NCBI RefSeq assembly: GCF_000485595.1
Contig: NW_014577199.1
Location: 206,894 to 229,797, forward strand
Length of the DNA stretch: 22,904 nt
Direction of reading: 5' to 3'
DNA from: Priapulus caudatus
Lineage: Eukaryota > Priapulida > Priapulimorpha > Priapulimorphida > Priapulidae
A program made the position numbers and the translations under genes. Positions 9,812 to 18,189 of the stretch are shown here, piece by piece (position 1 is the stretch's first letter; every line of letters starts with the position of its first letter). Under the pieces are notes generated by a model, which saw only the letters and a list, made by a program, of their open reading frames with translations, searched no databases and was not told the DNA's origin.

Positions 9812-9901
9812 TAGACTTCCGCGCTCGACAGTCCACTCCGTTAAATGAGCGCGCGCGCGCTCAGTGTAACCGTACGGAACTGTCGAGCGCGCGACAGTCT
9901 A
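9812..9901. repeat. Foldback hairpin with (GC)n loop
   Basis: A perfect 13-bp inverted pair, 9820-9832 (CGCGCTCGACAGT) and 9879-9891, extends outward through TAGACT/AGTCTA (9812-9817 and 9896-9901) with a small gap. The loop contains its own palindrome, GAGCGCGCGCGCGCTC (9847-9862). The left edge of the tandem-duplicated unit falls inside the right arm, at about 9895. Confidence 0.7.
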
Positions 9902-9930
9902 TCTAGTTATCGCTCGCAGCTAGATCTTAT

Positions 9931-10045
9931 CCCCTATACTTTTGGAGTGAAAAGATGCGGAGTAGCTCACTGAACCGTAAGCCAATGCCCTATCCAGATT
10001 AATATTACTAAGTTCATGCTGTCGTGCGTGTGTGCGCATCGGATT
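9931..10045 (+). repeat. Dispersed repeat, copy in unit A
   Basis: Plus-strand copy of the family also seen inverted at 5950-6061: TATACTTTTGGAGTG, AAAAGATG, GCCAATGCCCTATCCAGATT. It shows small indels relative to the copy at 15787-15897. Confidence 0.75.
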
Positions 10046-10154
10046 TGGCGATCATTAATATTCGGTGCGGCGTTTCCGAAGAATGCCGAAAGTTTCTTCA
10101 GTGTTTTTACTACGTTTTATGCAAGCAAGGCGTGTTGTTGCGTGCTGCGTATGT

Positions 10155-10260
10155 GAACAAATAGAGAGCCAGAGAGAGAAAAGAGCAAGCGCGGCGTGCG
10201 TGCGTGCTTGTTTGTGCGATGCGTTGGCATGTATGCATTGCCGCGTGGGGGCGCGGTGGG
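10155..10260. repeat. GA- and GT/GC-rich simple sequence (unit A)
   Basis: A GAGAGAGAAA run passes into GCGTGCGTGCGTGCTTGTTTG-like alternating sequence. The counterpart in unit B is 16019-16130. Arg/Cys/Val-rich frames across it are not genes. Confidence 0.7.
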
Positions 10261-10666
10261 CTAACAGTGCTTTTACAAATTGACAGCAACATCTATGCTC
10301 TATCTAATAGCGAAAATAAATATTATTATTAAACTGCAGCATTCAGGACCAAAAAATTACAGAACAGTCATTACGGACAATACATCACGCGCTGAACAAC
10401 GCCAGCGAGGCCAATTACTAGGTACGTACATTTCAGCACGCTTTGAAGCACGTCTACTCCACCTCAATAGTAGGACTAACTTGGCTTGACTATCCCGTAT
10501 TTAATCCGGTGTGCGAACGCAGTTAAAATTTATGTAAACATGTAGCGTCAAATTGCGACTATAATTATCCAGTAGCTGTAGCTTGCTTTGGTTTGTTTGC
10601 CCATAAAAAGCTATAAAAAAACAGCGGAATAATAATACTGAATGCTCACACGCTCTGTTTAATAAG

Positions 10667-10834
10667 ACATTACAATGTGATAAATTTCAGGCGCGAAGAA
10701 AATAAACAGGAAAACTGGAGCTCTACCGAGATACACGAATGAACAACTGTTTGCTAGTCAGGGTGAACTAAACAGTTGGATAAACGAGTGCAACTGACAG
10801 ACGCCATACATGACACAAATCCAGATTCCCAAAG
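10667..10834 (+). pseudogene. DEG/ENaC channel exon 1, damaged copy (unit A)
   Basis: Aligns with the intact exon at 16528-16690: GGAGCTCTACCGAGAT, ATGAACAACTGTTTGCTAG, AACGAGTGCAACTG and CCATACATGA are all present. Single-base insertions and deletions shift the frame several times, so the cysteine motif cannot be read through. The donor (AAAG followed by GTAAAC) is preserved at 10835. The indel pattern is more like uncorrected sequencing error than gradual decay, because identity between indels is very high. Confidence 0.75.
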
Positions 10835-10906
10835 GTAAACAAGTATACATGATCTAATGCATAATGAATCATATGATGCATAGTAAACACGCTATGCTAC
10901 GCTGGC

Positions 10907-10970
10907 ATGATGCTGCTGCTGCTTTGATGATGCTGCCTGCTGTCCTGCTGATGAATGCTGCTGCTGATGA
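10907..10970. repeat. CTG/GAT trinucleotide tract (unit A)
   Basis: GATGCTGCTGCTGCTTTGATGATGCTG-like sequence just downstream of exon 1, inside the intron. The counterpart is 16766-16832. Confidence 0.8.
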
Positions 10971-11129
10971 TATAATAACAGTATAATTATAATAATATAA
11001 AACAATAACGCAAACGCCAACATATTTATCTATTTAAATTTATAATATAGATAATATAATCATATTATTTGTAATACGCTAGTCCTACAGTAGATATTGT
11101 CTATATATTGCCGTCGTCATTGTTTACAG

Positions 11130-11186
11130 GAAATACTCCCTATTTGATACTCTCGCCCAGTATGAGATGCCGCAGAGGATGGCGAG
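11130..11186 (+). pseudogene. DEG/ENaC channel exon 2, damaged copy (unit A)
   Basis: The acceptor TTGTTTACAG and the start of the exon (GAAATACTCCCTATT) match 16991 onward. Extra bases after CCCTATT, in ATGAGATGCCG and near the end break the frame, and the donor is altered to GAGTTAAATC where unit B has CTAGGTAATC. It would encode the short CTLAQYECAED segment if clean. Confidence 0.72.
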
Positions 11187-11341
11187 TTAAATCATTATTA
11201 ATAGTTCTTGCCAAATATTATCAATCTTGACTCATCACGTACATCTCATTCATCTCGTCACGTTCAATTATATTGACCTTTTTTGACTCTGACTGTCTTC
11301 CTATTCTTTTTGCGTGTTTGCCACGATGGTGGTTTGGTTTA

Positions 11342-11373
11342 GGGTGTGTGTTGGTATGTGTGTGTGTGTGTAT
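11342..11373. repeat. (GT)n tract (unit A)
   Basis: Short GTGTGTG run and flanks in intron 2; the counterpart in unit B at 17190-17250 is much longer, which is normal for a microsatellite or reflects assembly trouble. Confidence 0.7.
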
Positions 11374-11763
11374 GCATTGGTGCAGTGGTGTGATGTCGTG
11401 CTGGCGTGTGTGTGTTGCTATGTATGTGCTGTTGTATGGCAGTGTGTGGCACGCGCATGCGTTAGGGCGAGTGTTACCACCGTGGAGGAGGTGTGTGACC
11501 CTGACTCGCGTCGTGCCGTGCTTATTGTTGCCAGACGATCTTCCTCAGCTGTACACGTGAATCACCTCGTCCCGGCAAAGCGGACATTGGGGAGAAATGA
11601 CAGCATCATAGGCAGAAAATGTCAGTGTCCACTGCCAACATAACGTAGGAGAAAAATTGTTGCCTTTGTTTTTTGTTTTTTTTTAGTGTGTTCACCTTGC
11701 TACTATTTGTTCCTTGCTTTCCTTCACGCGGCAATTTGCATATAGCGCGTTCGTGCGGCGACA

Positions 11764-11814
11764 ACACACACAGACATACACAACACACACACATACACAT
11801 ACACACACACCACA

Positions 11815-11845
<31 letters not shown>

Positions 11846-11905
11846 CACAACCACAGAAGAGAGAGAGAGAGAGGCAGCAGAGTGAGAGAGACAGATAGAA
11901 GAGAG
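11764..11905. repeat. (CA)n followed by (GA)n (unit A)
   Basis: CACACA runs with a few interruptions to about 11851, then GAGAGA to about 11905. The counterpart is 17636-17782. His/Thr-rich and Cys/Val-rich frames here are by-products. Confidence 0.85.
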
Positions 11906-12227
11906 AGGAGACTTCAAGAAGCAACACAATAAGACTGAAATCAATATGTATGAAATAGCAGGTTTAATAATTGGAGTCCTCTACAGACCACAAAGTCAAA
12001 AAAAAGGATTACCTCCTTCAACATTTCGAAACTAGGGTTGCGTACTAGTTGCGTGTTAGTTCTACTACATGCGTGTTGAGAAATGCATAAATAGTGGGCC
12101 TTTTCTAGATGCGGTTCAGTTGTTGGTGGACCTCCGAGGTGACACATGGACTACCTCTTGCTGTTATTGACATCAGTTTTAATTGGTCATTAGCACTGCA
12201 ACACATACAGAATAAAAACAGCAAGGG

Positions 12228-12276
12228 AGAAGAAGAGAAGAAGAAGAAGAAGAAGAAGAAGAAGAAGAGAAGAACA
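12228..12276. repeat. (GAA)n tract inside Harbinger element (unit A)
   Basis: AAGAAGAAG run immediately before the transposase remnant; the counterpart is 18118-18172. Confidence 0.85.
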
Positions 12277-12289
12277 AGAGTGTGTTAGA

Positions 12290-12845
12290 CATGGATTAAG
12301 TCAGGCGCCTTCACTTTTGGTCTCTACGACCAGCTTATAGTGGAGCTCCGGAACGAGGACCAAGTCATTCAAGAACTTCATGGAGATGCCCCGGAAATGT
12401 ACGATGAGCTGCGTTACGGAGAGTTGGTCCTCGCATCACGAACAAAACACTAAGTACAGGTTGCCCCTGGACCCTGGCCTGAACTGGCAGTTCACTTTGC
12501 CGGACCTGGCCTCGTTACCAAGTACTCGAAATGCAGTAGGATGGAGAGTACCACCAACACCATCTCAGTCGTTGTCCGTGAAGTCTGCCAAGCCATCATG
12601 ATGAGTACATGGAGGAGGTGATGACCTGCCCCACCACTCCTGAAGATGGCGTCCATATCAGACAACTTCATGAAGAGGTGGAACTTTCCCACATTACATG
12701 TGGGCCCTAGATGGGAGCACGTGGCATGTAGGTGTCCCCCAACAGTGGATCCATGTATTACAACTACAAGGTGTCTACTCTGTGTGGCTCCTGGCCCTGG
12801 CTTGTGCTCCAAGCTTTCACATGGATTTCACGCAAGAACCGACAA
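12290..12845 (+). pseudogene. PIF/Harbinger (HARBI1-like) transposase remnant (unit A)
   Basis: PIF/Harbinger DDE transposases cut and paste their element with the help of a second, Myb/MADF-type protein. Readable pieces across three frames are ELRNEDQ, APEMYDELRYGELVLASR, TISVVVREVCQAIM, SISDNFMKRWNFP, and a segment beginning HVACRCPP. Their order matches the family: helix-rich N-terminus, REVCQAI, then the first catalytic strand, which carries the LDGKH motif in the cleaner unit B copy. Multiple frame changes separate them. The C-terminal catalytic residues are not visible, so even corrected this copy would lack a full DDE triad. Confidence 0.7.
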
Positions 12846-12859
12846 TCGTTGCAATGGCG

Positions 12860-13110
12860 CCACCTTTGTCTCATCGTATGAGGGGTCAGCACCCTGGGCC
12901 TGATCTTCCCACCTCTTCAGCCTCCTTGCCAGTGTCTTTGTAGGCGTTGAGTTTGGATTCCACATATATTGGGTTCTCCCTCAGCCACTCAACCATCAGA
13001 ATCTCTCTGGCCTCGCTGCATGCTAGCCACATTCTTTGATTTCCTGGCCTCTGCTAGGGTGGCCGCATTCTTCTCTTGGATATTGGTAGAGAACCAGAGC
13101 CATGTTATCA
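12860..13110 (-). pseudogene. Harbinger second-ORF (MADF/Myb-like) remnant (unit A)
   Basis: On the minus strand, pieces read ILMVEWLRENP-like (with a frame break), then WNPNSTP and KTLARRLKRWED in overlapping frames. Unit B (19085-18850) shows the same region more clearly. A domain that begins with an L-[VI]E-[WF]-[LV]RENP-like helix and continues into YKD is typical of MADF proteins, which accompany Harbinger transposases. It is convergent with the transposase remnant. Confidence 0.55.
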
Positions 13111-13423
13111 TAAGAAAATGACTGCTGCATTATTGAATGATGTGATGAATTGATGAGTCACGGGTCAAGTGTTCTCTACGAGCGAGGAGTTGGAGACCTG
13201 CGGAGAACCTGGACCTGGACCGGCTCGGGTAGAGGCTTTAACAGAGTTAACAGGTTTTTTACCACGTGACCGATATTCGCAAACTAGCACGCAGTCCAAC
13301 GCAACTTGTAATTTTGAACGCAACTCAAACGCAACTCGTAAGTTTAGTTCGCAACCCACACGCAACCCACACGCCAACCCACACGCAACCCACACGCCAA
13401 CTCACACAGTAACCCTATGTTGA

Positions 13424-14462
13424 ATAGGTTGAATTGTTGATTTGGGTTGCGTTTGGGCGTATAAAAAATATTTTTTACACGCAACTCATAGGTTTCAGCA
13501 TACGCTATGTGCGGCGCCTTAAATTCACGTCCAAATTGAGGTATCTGGCCAGTTTTGTAGCGTACATGTTCGAATGTGTTGCGTACCTGTTGCGATCATG
13601 CTGCGATCGTGTTGCGTGCCTGTTTGCGATCCTGTTTGCGTGTGTAGCGTACCAGCCTATATTGCGTATCCCCAGCGTACTTCCAACCTATGCCATGCGT
13701 ATCCAACTTATTAGTTGGGTGGAGTTGCGTGTTAGTTGCGTACTACATGCGTGATGAAAAATGGTAATAAATAGTGGGCATTTCTAGATCCGTGTCAGTT
13801 ATTGGGGACCTCCGAGGTGACAACATAGAGCTATACCTCTTGTTGTTATTGCGACATCAGTTTAATCTGATCAATTTAGCACTCCAACACATACAAATAG
13901 AATAAACAAATAGCGGGCGAAGAAGAAGAGTGTGGGTTAGACCATGGTATTACAGGCGCGTTCACTTTGCGTCTCTACACCAGCGTCTGGGAGCTCCAGG
14001 ACGAGGACAACACTGCATTCAAGAACTTCATGAGGATGCCCCGAGATCTACGCATGACTGGCTTACGCGAGCAGTTCGCGTCTCGCGCATCACCAATATA
14101 TACGGATATTATATATATTATTATATAGGTTATTATACAGGTTTTTACCACGTGACCAATATTCGCAACTAGCACGCAGCTATAGCACGCAGGTTCAACG
14201 CAACTTGTAAGTTTTGAACGCAACTCAAACGCAACTCGCACGCAACTTGTACGCTGGTGATCGCAGATATTGGGGAATCATAAGTTTAGTTCGCAACCCA
14301 CACGCAACCCACACGCAACCCACACGCAACCCACACGCAACTCACACGCAACCCATAGGTTGAATAGGTTAGAAATTGACAAAATTGTTGATTTGGGTTG
14401 CGTTTGGTGCGTATAAAAATATTTTTTACACGCAACTCATAGGTTTCAGCATACGCTATGGT
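13424..14462 (+). mobile_element. PIF/Harbinger-derived element, short internally deleted form (unit A)
   Basis: Bracketed by two direct copies of a block of about 90-100 bases (13424-13511 and about 14360-14462) that itself contains GTTGCGTTTGG...ACACGCAAC in inverted arrangement. Left-hand GTTGCGT/GCGATC words (13575-13750), the same ATAAATAGTGGGC and GGACCTCCGAGGTGACA blocks as the long form, and only the first about 50 transposase codons (ELQDEDNTAFKNFMRMP is readable at about 13988-14040) remain. Then come AT-rich junction DNA and right-hand ACGCAAC words (14165-14350). This is a non-autonomous derivative sitting in tandem with the long form. Confidence 0.62.
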
Positions 14463-14592
14463 TACATGGGTATGTACATAAATCAGTGAGGTATCATTAA
14501 GTGAGGTGTCCGTTTATCCGAAGTCCGATAAAGCGGGTACCATTGTATTCGTATATACCATATTCTTATATTATTCGTACGTTTTCTGCCAG

Positions 14593-14776
14593 CTCGATTT
14601 TGGAATATCAACCTCTACTCGGATTGCAGCCCTAGGTGCGTTGCCGGTTGTAACGAGACCCAATTTATAGAGAGTATATCGCATGCGTACTACCCGGCAC
14701 CACATCTGGTCGAATTTGCAGCGGAATACTTCAACGATTCGCGCTTCTTACAGGAAGAAGTCACGACTGCCTTCCG
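14593..14776 (+). CDS. DEG/ENaC channel exon 3, intact (unit A)
   Basis: DEG/ENaC proteins are trimeric, two-transmembrane sodium channels with a large cysteine-rich extracellular domain. This exon encodes the end of that domain: INLYSDCSPRCVAGCNETQF, then IESISHAYYPAP and HLVEFAAEYFNDSRFLQEEV. The C-x3-C-x3-C spacing followed by N-x-T-x-[FY] and the SISHAYYP strand matches the family's C-x-C-x2-PCN-x-T-x-Y ... S pattern. Splice signals are TTTTCTGCCAG at the start and a GTACGT donor at 14777. Entry phase 1 joins exon 2, and exit phase 2 joins exon 4. The frame is open throughout. The damaged counterpart is 20757-20967. Confidence 0.85.
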
Positions 14777-14944
14777 GTACGTCGGGTCATTTCGATGACG
14801 TTATGGTTTGTTTGTTTGTTTCGTTTCGATTAGAGGTATTTAGAGGCGTAAAATTGTTAATTCTGGCGTAGAAAGAAGAGATGAGAAGCACTTATAGGCG
14901 TTTCTGTAATTCTGTTGACAAGTCGCTGAGAGTACAAAGCAATG

Positions 14945-15031
14945 CGCAAGTAATAGATAATAAATAATAATAATAGCAATAACAATAATAATCATGATGA
15001 TAATAATAATAATAACAATAATAATAATAAT
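14945..15031. repeat. (ATA/ATG) trinucleotide tract (unit A)
   Basis: AATAATAATAG, AACAATAATAATC and ATGATGATAATAATAAT runs in intron 3; the counterpart in unit B is about 21195-21245. Confidence 0.8.
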
Positions 15032-15154
15032 GAACATGTTAGCTCAGTAGCGTTAACGGCGTTGAGATATACGAAAGAACACAGTGAAGGATGAATTATA
15101 AGATTCCGCTTCTGAATATAATGACCGAATAAAAATAATATTGTTACTCCGCTT

Positions 15155-15357
15155 GTGCACGTGCGTGCGCGTGTGTGGGCGTGCGTGAAGGTGTGTGGGC
15201 GTGCGTGCGGGTATGTCTGTATGTATGGGTCGGCGCACGTGCACGTGTGTATGGGAGTGTGTGCGGGTATGTGTGTGTGCGTGCGCGCGATTGTGTGCGT
15301 GCGCGTGTGCGTGCATATGTGTTTGTGTGTGCGTACATGCGTGCGTGCGCGTGTATT
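15155..15357. repeat. GT/GC alternating tract (unit A)
   Basis: GTGCGTGCGCGTGTGTGGGCG-type sequence for about 200 bases directly before the exon 4 acceptor. It is potential Z-DNA. The counterpart is 21380-21610. Overlapping Cys/Val- and His/Ala-rich frames are artefacts; only the downstream end of one frame (from 15394) is a real exon. Confidence 0.75.
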
Positions 15358-15393
15358 GGCCACAGAATCAACTATTCAATTTCTCTCGCTCAG

Positions 15394-15485
15394 GAAAAAT
15401 GCACTTGGGATAAGGATCTTCTACGAGACAATGTTCATCAATGTCGCCAACCTCAACTTTGCGTACAGTTATAAAGAATTATTCA
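15394..15485 (+). CDS. DEG/ENaC channel exon 4, intact (unit A)
   Basis: Encodes the last extracellular strand before the second membrane helix: KNALGIRIFYETMFINVANL then NFAYSYKELF. Family members have the pattern [ER]N-x-L-x2-[DNR]I[FY][FY]E...Y...LL at this point. The acceptor is TTCTCTCGCTCAG and the donor is GTAAGT at 15486. The single leading G completes the CG left by exon 3 (phase 2), giving arginine, and the exon exits in phase 1. The next expected exon, with the GGQ/GxS selectivity filter and TM2, is not found in the following 1.0 kb, where exon 1 of unit B begins instead. Confidence 0.82.
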
Positions 15486-15786
15486 GTAAGTGACCTGATC
15501 TCAGATCTCTACAACATCGTCCTACAAGTGTTGCGACTAGCTGGTAGTAAAATCTTACACGAAAGCAATGATTGCATTCCAACAAAATCGTTGCCTACGC
15601 TCATCAAAAGACGTGAGCATTGAAAGCAATATCAAATGTGAGAAATCAAATATAATCATAATCAATTATAAATATATAATCAAATGAAAGAAATCTGCTC
15701 AATAATTGCTTACTGCTACTTACTAGATTACTTACTATAGAAACCAAACCAGTCTATGCTAGTAGTCGCTCGCAGCTAGATCGGAT

Positions 15787-15897
15787 CCCTATACTTTTGG
15801 GAGTGAAAAGATGGCGGACGTGTAGCGTCACTGACACGTAGCCAATGCCCTATCCAGATTATATTATAGAGATCAGTGGTGTGCGTGTGTGCGCATG
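15787..15897 (+). repeat. Dispersed repeat, copy in unit B
   Basis: Plus-strand copy: CTATACTTTTGGGAGTGAAA, AGATGGCGGACGTGTAGCGT, GCCAATGCCCTATCCAGATT and ATTATAGAGATCAGTGGTG. It is the cleanest member of the family here and lies about 35 bases inside the A/B junction. Confidence 0.78.
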
Positions 15898-16018
15898 CGG
15901 ATTTGGCGATCTTAATATTTGGTGCGGGTTTCCGATGAATGCCGAAGTTTCTTCGTGTTTTTACTACGTATTTTATGCAAGCAATGTGCGTGTGTGTTCG
16001 CGTGCGTGCGTATGTGAA

Positions 16019-16130
16019 CAAGAGAGCGAGAGAGAGAAAGAGAGAGCGCGAGCGTGCGTGCGTGCGTTTGTGTGTGCGAGTGCGTGCATGTATGCATGCG
16101 TGTGTGCGCGCGTGGGCGTAACAGTGCGTA
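16019..16130. repeat. GA- and GT/GC-rich simple sequence (unit B)
   Basis: GAGAGCGAGAGAGAGAAAGA followed by GCGTGCGTGCGTTTGTGTGTG and similar alternating sequence. Frames over it are not genes. Confidence 0.75.
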
Positions 16131-16527
16131 TACAGAATGGGGCAGGTCGGCCACATCTATGCTCTATCTATAGGAAAATAAATATTTATTATTAAACTGC
16201 AGCATTCAGACAAAAAATTACAGACAGTACATTACGGACAGTACATTCCGCGCTGTAACAACGCAGCGAGGGCAATAGTACGGTACCATTCAGCACGCTT
16301 TGAAGCACGTCTACTCCACCTCAATATGTAGGAATAACTTTGGCTGGACTACTGCGTATTTAATCCGGGTGCCTACACGCAGTGAAAATTTATGTAACAT
16401 GTAGGGTCAAATTTGCGGACTATAAGTTGCACGTATCTGTAGCTTGGCTTTGTGTTTGTTTGGCATAAAAAGGCTATAAAAAAACAGCGGAATAATAATA
16501 CTGAATTGCTCACACGCTCTTTTTAAG

Positions 16528-16690
16528 AAGCATGACAATGTGGATAAATCGTGCGCGAAAGGCAATAACAGGAAACTGGAGCTCTACCGAGATTACACGA
16601 TGAACAACTGTTTGCTAGAGTGTCGAACTAAACACGTGGTAAACGAGTGCAACTGCAGACTGCCATACATGAAAGATCCAGTTCCCAAAG
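16528..16690 (+). CDS. DEG/ENaC channel exon 1, intact (unit B)
   Basis: Reads VDKSCAKGNNRKLELYRDYT then MNNCLLECRTKHVVNECNCR and LPYMKDPVPKG. The signature YT-x3-CLLEC-x-T...V...C-x-CRLPYM is the hallmark of the DEG/ENaC extracellular cysteine-rich region (in ASICs YS-x3-C-x2-[DE]C-x-T-x-[YH]...CNCR...MP). The donor is GTAAAC at 16691 (exit phase 1). The start is less certain: TTTTTAAG at 16527 or AAG at 16530 both give phase 0 and keep the upstream cysteine, while ACAG at 16571 would give a shorter exon in phase 2. N-terminal and TM1 exons are not in the window. The damaged counterpart is 10667-10834. Confidence 0.87.
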
Positions 16691-16765
16691 GTAAACAACG
16701 TAATGATCTAATGCATAATGAATGCATATGATGCATATGTATAACACGCATGCTACGCTGTGCAT

Positions 16766-16832
16766 GATGCTGCTGCTGCTGCTGGTGATGATGCTGCTGC
16801 TGCTGCTGATGATGATGCTGCTGCTGATGATG
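16766..16832. repeat. CTG/GAT trinucleotide tract (unit B)
   Basis: GATGCTGCTGCTGCTGCTGG followed by further CTG and GAT runs, intronic. The Met/Leu-rich and His/Gln-rich frames over it are by-products. Confidence 0.85.
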
Positions 16833-16990
16833 ATAATACAGTATAATTATAATAATAATAATAACAATAACGAAACGCCACATATTTATCTATGTAAATT
16901 ATAATATAGTATAATATAATATCATATTTATTTTTATACGTAGTCCTACAGGTAGATATTTTTCAGTTATATTGCGTCGTTTGTTTACAG

Positions 16991-17044
16991 GAAATACTCC
17001 CTATTGTACTCTCGCCCAGTATGAATGCGCAGAGGATGTGCTAG
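16991..17044 (+). CDS. DEG/ENaC channel exon 2, intact (unit B)
   Basis: A 54-base exon: GA AAT ACT CCC..., encoding NTPYCTLAQYECAEDVL. In ASICs the matching segment has the pattern PFCTPEQ-x2-CA-x2-AL. The acceptor is TTGTTTACAG and the donor is GTAATC at 17045. Phase 1 in and phase 1 out agree with exon 1 (ending CCC AAA G) and exon 3 (starting CT CGA), so the three exons join in frame as ...PVPKG-NTPYC...EDVLA-RFWNIN.... Confidence 0.82.
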   Translation, partial: EILPIVLSPSMNAQRMC

Positions 17045-17187
17045 GTAATCATTATTAATAGTTTTGCAAATATTATGCAATCTGCTCATCACGTACATCT
17101 CATGATCATGCTCGTGCACGTTCAATTGATATTGCTACTTTGATGGACTCTTGACTGTCTTCCTCTTCTATTTTCGGTGTTTGGTAC

Positions 17188-17189
<2 letters not shown>

Positions 17190-17243
<54 letters not shown>

Positions 17244-17250
17244 ATGTATG
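17190..17250. repeat. (GT)n microsatellite (unit B)
   Basis: Nearly perfect GT run of about 25 units, intronic. The counterpart in unit A is far shorter (11342-11373). Confidence 0.9.
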
Positions 17251-17635
17251 CTGTGTGGTATGTATGTGTGGGCGGTGTGTAGGCGTCGCCAGCGATGCGT
17301 GTAGGGGGAGTGGTACCCACCTGTGGGAGGAGGTTTGTGGACCGCTGACTCGCCGTTGCGTGGTTATTGTGCCATGACGAATCTCCTCATCTGTACACGT
17401 GAAATCACGCTCGTCCGCCGGCGAGCGGGTGAGCATTGTGGTGGAGAGAATGACAGCATCATAAGGGGCAGTGGTCAGGTTCACTGCAACATAACTGTAG
17501 GGAGAAAATTGTTGCGCTTTGTTTTTTTGTTTTTTTTAGTGTGTTCAGCGCTTGCGTACTATTGTCGCTTGGGCTTTGCCCTTCACGCGTGAATTTGCTA
17601 ATAGGCGCGTGTGCGCGACACAGGGGAACACACCA

Positions 17636-17666
17636 AGCACACAGACATACACACCACACCATACAC

Positions 17667-17704
<38 letters not shown>

Positions 17705-17782
17705 AGCACACACACACATCACTCACAGAAAGAGAGAGAGAGAGAGAAGATGAAGAGAGAGAGAGAGAGAGGAGAGAGAGAC
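17636..17782. repeat. (CA)n followed by (GA)n (unit B)
   Basis: CACACA to about 17722, then GAGAGA to about 17782. Overlapping frames are artefacts. Confidence 0.88.
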
Positions 17783-18117
17783 GTCAAAAGAGGCAACACA
17801 ATTAAAGACTGAATCAATATGGTATGAAATAGCAAGGTTTAATAATGTGGAAGTCGGTCTACAGACCACAAAGTCAAAAAAAGGATTACCGTCCTCACAT
17901 TTGAAACTAGGGTTGCGTACTAAGTTGCGTGTTAGTTGCGTACTAATGCGTTGTTGAGAATGGCATAAAATAGTGGGCCTTTTCTAGATCGGTTTCAGTT
18001 GTTGGGTGGACCTCCGAGGTGACAACAATGGAGCTAACCATCTTGCTGTTATTGGGACATCAGTTAATTTGGTCAAATTTAGCACTCTAACAATACAGAA
18101 ATAGAATAAACAGAAAG

Positions 18118-18172
18118 GGGGAGAAGAAGAAGAAAGAAGAAGAAGAAGAAGAAGAAGAGAATGAAGAAAGAA
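18118..18172. repeat. (GAA)n tract inside Harbinger element (unit B)
   Basis: AAGAAGAAG run preceding the transposase remnant; equivalent to 12228-12276. Confidence 0.85.
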
Positions 18173-18189
18173 AGAGTGTGGGTTAGACC

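Larger units (their letters stand above)
12025..13485 (+). mobile_element. PIF/Harbinger-derived element, long form (unit A)
   Basis: The left end carries repeated GTTGCGT words (from about 12032), a TATA-like ATAAATAGTGGGCC and a GGACCTCCGAGGTGACA stretch. Then come a (GAA)n run, transposase remains on the plus strand, an opposing MADF-type remnant on the minus strand, and a right end rich in ACGCAAC words (13285-13420) finishing near a TTTTTTACACGCAACTCATAGG block. Ends made of inverted clusters of a short word are consistent with subterminal transposase-binding repeats. Exact termini and target duplications could not be fixed because this copy is indel-rich. It lies in intron 2 of the channel gene. 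Confidence 0.65.
9895..15751 (+). repeat. Tandem duplicated unit, first copy (A)
   Basis: From AGTCTAT...CGCTCGCAGCTAGATC onward this unit is collinear with 15752 to about 22040. Both contain, in order, the dispersed repeat, GT/GA tracts, DEG/ENaC exon 1, a CTG/GAT trinucleotide tract, exon 2, GT and CA/GA tracts, two Harbinger-derived elements, exon 3, an ATA trinucleotide tract, a GT/GC tract and exon 4. The left part (to about 14.1 kb) carries many small indels relative to copy B; the right part is clean. Confidence 0.9.

Noticed and set aside
15486-16520. Missing TM2/TM1 exons of the channel between the two units
   Set aside because: All frames were read for a GGQ/GxS-TM2 or N-terminal HG-TM1 signature; none is present, only repeats and AT-rich intron-like sequence.
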